Assembly: GCF_000003195.3 (NCBI RefSeq)
Contig: NC_012871.2
Location: forward strand, 8,233,997-8,297,996
DNA: 64,000 nt
Direction: 5' to 3'
Origin: Sorghum bicolor
Taxonomy: Eukaryota > Streptophyta > Magnoliopsida > Poales > Poaceae
Shown in pieces: positions 57,453 to 64,000 of the stretch. Numbering within the stretch: the stretch's first letter is position 1; each line of letters opens with the position of its first letter. The notes below the pieces were generated by a model. The model saw only the letters and a list, made by a program, of their open reading frames with translations. It did not search any database and was not told where the DNA came from. The position numbers and the translations under genes are program-made.

Positions 57453-57642
57453 CAGTGGTGGAGCTAAGGAATTTTCACGACTAGGGCCAATACTATGAAC
57501 CACCAACATCAGATTATATGCTAATGGACAAAACTAATGCTAGTATGTAGATTTAGCTAAAAAAAATAAAAGGATTGCTCTAGTATCTTTTCTCACGCGT
57601 AGGGCCATGGTCATACTGGCCCTAGCCTTGTATCCGCCACTG
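57453..57642. repeat. hAT-like MITE abutting CACTA-2
   Basis: The ends are CAGTGGTGGAGC and, inverted, CAGTGGCGGATAC. Flanking 8-mers GTCACTCC (57445-57452) and GTCAGTCT (57643-57650) agree at six of eight positions, as expected for an aged 8-bp hAT target duplication. It is 190 bp with no coding capacity. It starts nine bases from the CACTA-2 terminus. Confidence 0.65.
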
Positions 57643-57650
57643 GTCAGTCT

Positions 57651-60600
57651 GGATGTTGTACACAAATAGTGTACAGGTGCCTTCTAATATTGCTGATCTC
57701 CTGCCGATGACGCTAATCTTGATGGTCGCTTAGTTCAAGCAAAAGGTATGAACAACGCGATGTCCCAGTGCAGGCTATGGGGCCATGAGCCTATGACAGT
57801 CAAGTATTTTTTGGACAGTAGACATGCAAGAGACGATTTTATAGATATATATTGGTGCCATTAGAGTAATCAATACAATTGCAAGGTTGATCAAAGCCCA
57901 TGGTAGTCATTTCGAAGATCATGAACTAGTAGTCTAGAAAACTAGTAGGTCCCAAAGGCCAATACAATTGCAGAGTAATCATTCGGAGAGAGCTCTATGA
58001 CATCTACTTTTTCGCAACTAATATTATATTAGAAATAGAAAATTTGGGTAGCAACTTATTTGAAAACCCAGCAAGAACAAAGACCACGACTCAAGATTGC
58101 AAACATAATTACATCAACAAATATAGGTGAATATTTAAACACTAACTTCAGGATGCAAATCACTCAATTATTACATTGCAGCAACATAACTACGCTATGG
58201 TTGACAATACTTTAACATAGACAAGTGCCATTGCAAACTGAATTCTTAAAACATGAACATTTATGCTGCTGGTGATGACGTGACACGTGCATGCATCTAA
58301 GTCCCCAAGTCCATCATGCTTGACAGAAATGATTAAACACCTATAATGAATTAAAGGGGTGAGATAAATTCAGCAAGCAACGGCTATGAATATAGACACA
58401 CATCTTGCAAGTGTTGAGTTATTAGATTTCTAAAAGAAACATATGGACATCCATAAAGATGAGAAAGGTAACACACAAATAAATTATGCAACTCCATATT
58501 GTAGCGACATTCAAACATTGTCATAGGCCTAGAGTATCATCACATCATCCAGGTATTGATATTCTCCAAACATCAAGTAAATGATGTATGCATGCCATGA
58601 TGCAACTCCATTGAGAGTTTTACGTTGGATGGTGCCAACCACTCATGCAACTCCATGTACTGGTACTAGTCACAGCATGATGGCGGTGACCGGCCTTTAT
58701 CTCCATATGAAATGCATATGCATATGTATGCACATGAATGGTACATGAGTATATAACTCCAAATTGCATAAATAGAGCATCAGCCCACAACGACCATTAT
58801 TTCAAGCAACAAAAGGCATCCAATCTAATGAATAAATAAATACGTAAGCAAAACAATGATCCATATTATTACTCTTGACATAGTGTACTCCATTAATTTC
58901 AAAGAGGATGCAAGACATGAATATAAACATATAGCATTGGCCACATCCCTACGTTGCTTGCCTTTGCACCAATAAAAATAAATATATGGAACTACTCAAT
59001 AAGTCATGCATAACATATAAAGAGTAAATACACGTCCCTATGCTTAGTCGATCACTCCCCATATTTTACAGTTGCGAAAGGAACCCATAAAATAAGATTA
59101 AATATTGTCAGACAACCACATATCTATTTCAGGGCAGGTACCTTGTTATTTTCATATCAGTTTTTATATGGAAGAGAAACCTATATATGGTTGAGAACGT
59201 TAAAAACATCTACAATGAAATTCTCTATAACTTTGGTATTCACCATGGAATTTATTTCTGCTGTTTACTATCCCTAATCAGAGCTGCAAACTGAACCTGC
59301 AGACATCGCGCTTGACTGCATCTGGCCGAACTCAAACAAAATCTTAGCTCCAGGTCTGCCCATCCAAGTCGATGTTTGAGTTACTCAATGGATAGACAAA
59401 TAAATTGCCCTTGTAACTCTCTAGTGCTTCACTATTTAACATTGGGTGATCTAGTATTTCTAATATAGCTAGGCTACAAAATATTCACTCAGATCTGAGT
59501 GAGTCTGCAACCAACTTCGAAATAACATTAGTTCTGAACCTATGCACTTCTGAAATCACAGATAGAAAGAATGTCTACAGACTTCTGGTATACTCTGGTT
59601 CACCTAACAAGCGATAAAAGTAGGAGGGAGAAACGAAATTGATCAGCTCAGTAACCTAAACATGATCTCAGTCTATTCCTTTGTGGTGCCTAGACCCAAA
59701 CTAGAGGCTAGACGTGAGCAATAGAAGGGAAATCGACTTATCAATTACCTACAAGCAAAATCGTCCTTCAAGCCACACTCATCCCTGAACTGCTACGTAC
59801 GCTGCCCTTTGTCCTCCCTCCACACATCACAACTCTGCAGATAACAAAGGATGGACTAGAGCCATGAGAAGCAGCAGCAGACCATTTTCACTGGCGATTC
59901 TTAGAGGAAAAAAGAAAAATCCCACGAACCTGCAGGATGGCGTGCGCTAGCGATGGGGAAGGACGAGATCGAGCATGCCGCCTCCAACCTCTCGTTTTGA
60001 AACCGAGAAGGTCGGATCGTCGTTAGAATTTTCTAACCCCTTAACTTCCCTAACTGGACTCTGATTAGGCCTTTTTCTTTCAGCCCAGGCCCAAAGCCCA
60101 AAGACAAGTTAATTATATATATATTTTTTTTACTGGATGTTACAAGCTCCCAGGAACCAAACAATGCACTTTGACTCTATGCCAGACAAAGAATGATTTA
60201 TCCGCCGTTAACATAGATTTGGCAGTGGTTAACTTTTTCCATCAAAATTTACTCTCTGTGTTAACATTTGAATGCTATCATGTTTGAATAATAATTACTT
60301 TGAAGCTAATCAGATATTGCTTGCTCAGCAATTGTGTTACTTTTAATATGTGGGTTCATATACAAGGAATTCCTGGCAATAATCTCCTTATTATCAATGT
60401 AGTTGCAACTCCAAGAGAACTTGCAAACACCACCTAAACATTAACCACAGACAATACATTTTGCAAGTTTCCATCTATGGTATGGTAACTCTGAACTCTG
60501 TTCACAAAAAATAAACTCTATCTGAACTCATATGGTGCCATTTTGCACATAGATTTGGTGTACAATTTTCATGCCACTACTGGGTGTAGCACCTAGAATA

Positions 60601-60789
60601 GCTGGGCGTTCCCAGGTCAGATCATCGGGTGATTCAGTGGTGACAAATTCCATGACGCTTCTCAATCCTAATTAACACACTCGCTACATAGAGATGGCTT
60701 GTGCTAGAATCTGCAAAATTGTTGAGTTACCTACAAATACCAATGCCAGATTGGATGTTCAGAGAGAGTTCACCATGCCCGGAATATAT
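57651..60789. other. Unassigned region
   Basis: AT-rich, no frame above about 60 codons of note, and no bounded element recognised. The portion 59930-60110, with a GC-richer patch (GATGGCGTGCGCTAGCGATG) and GCCCAGGCCCAAAGCCCA, resembles the promoter/5' UTR side of a minus-strand gene. No coding exon or splice-consistent continuation could be followed to the left. Confidence 0.3.
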
Positions 60790-61760
60790 GTAACCTACAC
60801 TGTTATCAATTAGAGTAATCAGTATACAGTGCACACTCTCGGTTAGTATAGTTCAAGCGTAAAGTAGCAGTAGTCCCAAACAACCTTCTCCTAAATCAGT
60901 GTTATAATATATTATATTGCATGATTTATCCAATCAAGCAGAAACGGTCACATGATACAGCTGTGCAATAATTCCATATCATGCTATCTTTCTGTTGATA
61001 TAAGCTTTTCTTCATACCAAAGGTCAGTCTCAATTATTGTGCCAAAGGCTGCTGCTAAAAAGATGGCTTCTTATCTCTTGGAAGTGTGTATGGATTCCTT
61101 CTGCTTCTGTTACTATATAATCAAGGGCTCAACACAACTACTGACAATTTATTTCAAACAAGAAGGAGAAATGGAAATCAGTGAATACATAGAACCAACA
61201 GGCAGCACATCATCACCTCAGACGACTCAAAAAATAGAACACGCTTATAGACAGAACTAGAGTAACACCCAACGCTGCCCATGTGACTTGATATTAGTTT
61301 ATAGTGCTGTATATAGTCGGAATGGGATGCGTCCGGAATGCCGTCCTCTCATCTCTATGCCTGCAAGCCTCCAGCGGGCACCCTTTGCACGGTTGATCAG
61401 GATGACCTGCCTCATTGACAGCTCAAAGGTGCATCATGCAGCGATTGTACTGCTCGATCCAGACCAGGTGGCTCATGCTAACTAGCCGCCCCTCAGGCCT
61501 GTAGACTATGATCCATGCATGGACTTGTTCTTGTACCAATTGTAATATGGAGTGCATTCTTTTTTTTGTTATTTCTGTTTCTTATGTTTACATCTGGGAT
61601 GCATTTGTGTCCTCAGACCTCGTTAGCGAATGTTAGACGCTGGACTCCTTTCAATTCCATTATATACATGCATCTAAAAGAGATGTATCAGGAGTTGAAT
61701 TGTTTAGCTATTTTTCTGTATTATATATTTTCCTAGTTTTCTTGAAATTGTGCTAAGAAC
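60790..61760 (+). repeat. R2 repeat copy G
   Basis: Landmarks: ATTAGAGTAATCAGTATACAGTGCA, CCTTCTCCTAAATCAGTGTTATA, AAGGTCAGTCTCAATTATTG (61020). Then the inverted block at 61165-61420 (CACCTCAGACGACTC ... GCGTCCGGAATGCCGTCC). After that come GGACTTGTTCTTGTACC and the block matching 39925-40110. Because CTTGTACC and ATTGTAATATGG are adjacent here, this copy shows the state without the Helitron. Confidence 0.65.
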
Positions 61761-62320
61761 AAAAAGGCACATCACGGAACTGTGTGTGGGAGATCGGTTT
61801 AGTTACAAAGCATTGTTGTGTGTTCTTTTGTTAGGCATGTAGATAGGGATGGAATGCATCCATGCTCTCTGTTAGTCACCAATAACTGGGAAGATTCCGC
61901 TTCTCAATCAAATTAAGCCTGATTGCTCATGTTCATTCTCTATGCCACCAGTTCAGGGGCTTGGTGCCGGGTCTCCTAAAGGGCCTCTGGCTCCAGAGAT
62001 GGAATGGGAACGTGTACATGGAACACTTTCAGGAGATTTGTTTAAGACGAGTTTGCTATGGATTTTGAGAGAATATTCCCCATAGGGTATACATTAATCC
62101 TGCTGTTATATAACGGCGAACACTATCAAAATTTAGGTGGACCTCTCCCACCATATCCATTCTTTTTTTTTTGAATCTGTGCAGTCCTTCAAGTGATGGT
62201 AGAACCCTGACTCTGAAACATGTCCGTAAAGGGAGCAGTTGCCCGTGTGGCACAGTAATCAATAATAAACTAGCATGCATAGGGAATAACACGTCATAAT
62301 CTTGATCAAAGAAATATCAG
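61761..62320. other. R2-associated flank, unassigned
   Basis: The part 61880-61960 matches 34015-34090. A minus-strand frame at 62056-62292 has no recognised motif. It could be a downstream piece of the unknown frame at 62321-62635 but is not joined by obvious splice signals. Confidence 0.3.
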
Positions 62321-62635
62321 TTACAGCATCTGGATGGGGTACATACGAAATGATGAACACCTTAGGTTCAACAAAAAAATCAACACCGCACACTGCACGT
62401 CTCTAACAAAATAACCAGCATAATAATGTAGATTGGTCCATTTCCTCGCCTTAATCAGCTCTTCTATTGCAGAAACTGGCAGGAGAAGCTTCTGGGGTTC
62501 CTTGGATACCTGCTCTCCATCCCAAGACGTCGCAGTTTGAAACAGAAGTCTCTCAGATGGATTTTCTGCCTCCTTGAACAAGTTAAAATCGTGGGAGTTA
62601 TAATGGGACGCTAGATATACACTTTGTGGATCCAT
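62321..62635 (-). CDS. Hypothetical protein, unrecognised
   Basis: A 104-codon frame opening MDPQSVYLASHYNSHDFNLF, mostly hydrophilic, with an amphipathic middle (LLLPVSAIEELIKARKWTNL) and a more hydrophobic C-terminus (VQCAVLIFLLNL). I recognise no family. Codon content is not obviously grass-coding (moderate GC). The last 20 residues look like read-through into an intron, since VRDV is followed by GT-rich sequence, so a first exon of a longer gene is possible. Upstream DNA (62640-63200) is R2 sequence, and a degraded copy of its start is at 34900-34978. It could be a real low-copy gene that shared its 5' region with R2, or a chance frame. Confidence 0.3.
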   Translation of the reverse strand: MDPQSVYLASHYNSHDFNLFKEAENPSERLLFQTATSWDGEQVSKEPQKLLLPVSAIEELIKARKWTNLHYYAGYFVRDVQCAVLIFLLNLRCSSFRMYPIQML

Positions 62636-62639
62636 TTGC

Positions 62640-63217
62640 TATAAGAAGACCATCGACGTCGTCTTTGGAAAAGATGAGCAAGATCAAGTTAGACCACCTG
62701 TGTTGAAACCAGAAATAATGATGTAACCCTTTTGTCATTTATTGCCATTGTCATACAATCTCAAAGACCGGAGATGCATGTGCTTATTAGTTTACTGATG
62801 TCTCCTAGTCATAAGTAAACTGAAACTCAAGAGGTCAATATATATGAATACACTTGTGTGCCAGGTTGCCCAGGGCTAAACATGCTGCTTCTAACTTTGA
62901 GGCATTGTGAACCATCTATTGCTCTATTTGTAGGCAGAGGTGTCTTTGTTGAGTACTAATATAAAGTGGGGGGGGGGGGGGGTATGAGTGTGAATGTCCA
63001 CATAGACGTTTACTCATTTCCAAGTTTGAAGCAAAGCCAACCTCTCCACGAGCTCTGGGTCATTCTGTAGACTTCAAGTGCTCTCCGGGAGCTATGATAA
63101 TTTCGTTTATTGGAATCAATTAGAGTCATAAATACAGTGCACATTCTTGCTAGTCTCCACCACCAAATTCAATATCCCAAACACACTTCTGCTAAATCAC
63201 TAAATCAATGTTATATA
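62640..63217 (+). repeat. R2 repeat copy H
   Basis: Matches 34990-35560: GATCAAGTTAGACCACC, CTCCTAGTCATAAGTAA, TTTGAGGCATTGTGAACC, TTACTCATTTCCA, CAATTAGAGTCATAAATACAGTGCACATTC. It contains a G homopolymer (about 62968-62981), a likely site of sequencing or assembly error. It is cut at 63221 by CACTA-3. Confidence 0.6.
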
Positions 63218-63220
63218 TTT

Positions 63221-64000
63221 CACTGCTACAATATCTTTAATGGAGGCGAGCACTTTAGGTTAATGGAGGCGGACATTGGCAACCGCCTCCAATAGAAGGT
63301 CACTGTTAATGCCTGATTAATGGAGGCGTTGGATTTGCCCGCCTCCATAAATCAAGCAGGAAAAACAAAAAAAAGAAATAACCCGTGGATAGGCCTGCCA
63401 AGCCCATCCACGGGCCGCCGTTGCCACATTCGCTCACTGGCGCCTGGATCCAGCCGCCCGCCCGCCACCAGATCTGGCGGTCCATCGCTGCATGTGCCCT
63501 CTCCGCATCTGGAGATGGTGGAGGGGCAGCCGACCACCGCTGCCCACGAGGAGTGGTGGAGCCACCATGTGCCATGGGAGAGGGAGGGAGGGAGAGGAGC
63601 TTGCCATGGTGGACCTCACCGGCCGCGAGGAGAGAGCCCGCCGTGGTGGATCTGGCCTCCCTAACCACGAGGAGAGAGCTTGCCGTGGTGGATCTGGCCT
63701 CCACGACTGTGATGCCATGTGTATCCAACCTTTGACGCGCCTGTTGGGGGATGGCCGCATCCTTCCCCCTGGTAGCGTCTAAGGATGCCCATCAGGCCGG
63801 GGAACCTCCGACCTCTGAAGCGTCGGAGGATATCCTTCACCCAGGGAACCTCCGTGCGATTGCACGCGGAGGACCCGGAAAAAAGACTAATATCGGTGAC
63901 TCGTCTTGTCGTGCTAAGTGTGTGCAGGAACAAACAATCGGCGGAGGCCCACAAGCAGAGAAAGGTGGAACCTCTGATCCTCCCAAGTCCGAGGATGGCT
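63221..64000. mobile_element. CACTA-like transposon 3, left end only
   Basis: It opens CACTGCTACAATATC, with subterminal TTAATGGAGGCG and CGCCTCCAATA/CGCCTCCATAAAT repeats in both orientations within the first 130 bp (63238-63350). That is the CACTA layout with a third, distinct subterminal motif. A GC-rich stretch with several overlapping frames follows (63380-63780); none has a recognised domain. From about 63780 a GGAACCTCCGACCTCTGAAG, TCGGAGGATATCCTTCACCC repeat begins and runs off the window. The right end and target duplication are not visible. Confidence 0.55.

Noticed and set aside
58200..60010. A minus-strand gene with a long intron-containing leader
   Set aside because: GC-rich patches near 59940 look like a 5' region, but no coding exon or consistent splice chain could be found.

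Overview
This is nuclear plant DNA, most likely from a panicoid grass of the Sorghum/Saccharum/maize group. The evidence is ZRP4-like O-methyltransferase (OMT) genes, GC-rich coding exons in AT-rich surroundings, CACTA transposons with TTTGCCGAGGG or TTTAGTCCCGG subterminal repeats, and MITEs ending GGCCTTGTTTAGTTCC. Species is an inference; nothing here fixes it. The window is gene-poor and repeat-rich, and there is no prokaryotic-style operon.

Only two cellular genes look intact: a two-EF-hand calmodulin-like gene (1518-2132, +) and a two-exon OMT gene (22384-23665, -). A third, unrecognised reading frame (62321-62635, -) is uncertain.

Layout. 0-5.6 kb: the EF-hand gene, several MITEs, a tandem duplication, and a Mutator-like element with a 9-bp target duplication (4619-5597). 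5.6-26 kb: a decayed OMT array holding four relics of OMT first exons, one half-gene (10163-11046) and the intact gene. The array is interrupted by a LINE (6938-8647), a SINE (12440-12745), a LINE fragment, an LTR-like copy (13917-16391) and a deleted CACTA element (CACTA-1, 17063-21964). 26.3-45.8 kb: copies of a second low-copy repeat, called R2 here. They are broken by an LTR-like copy (26573-28784), a LINE ORF1 region, further LINE fragments and a gene-carrying Helitron (about 37189-39890), and they include a stretch with a ~1.55-kb tandem period. 45.8-57.4 kb: a complete CACTA element (CACTA-2) with a TNP2 transposase gene and a second gene ending in an Ulp1-like cysteine peptidase domain. 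57.4-63.2 kb: a hAT-like MITE, unassigned DNA, more R2 copies and the unknown reading frame. From 63221 a third CACTA end runs off the window.

The OMT array and the R2 repeats both show local duplication followed by decay and transposon invasion. Nested insertions give a relative order of events. I found no clearly new defence or metabolic system. The most notable items are the peptidase-bearing CACTA with an internal copy of its terminal repeats, the Helitron with an LRR-like passenger, the R2 family with an internal segment found in both orientations, and the upstream reading frame overlapping the EF-hand start.
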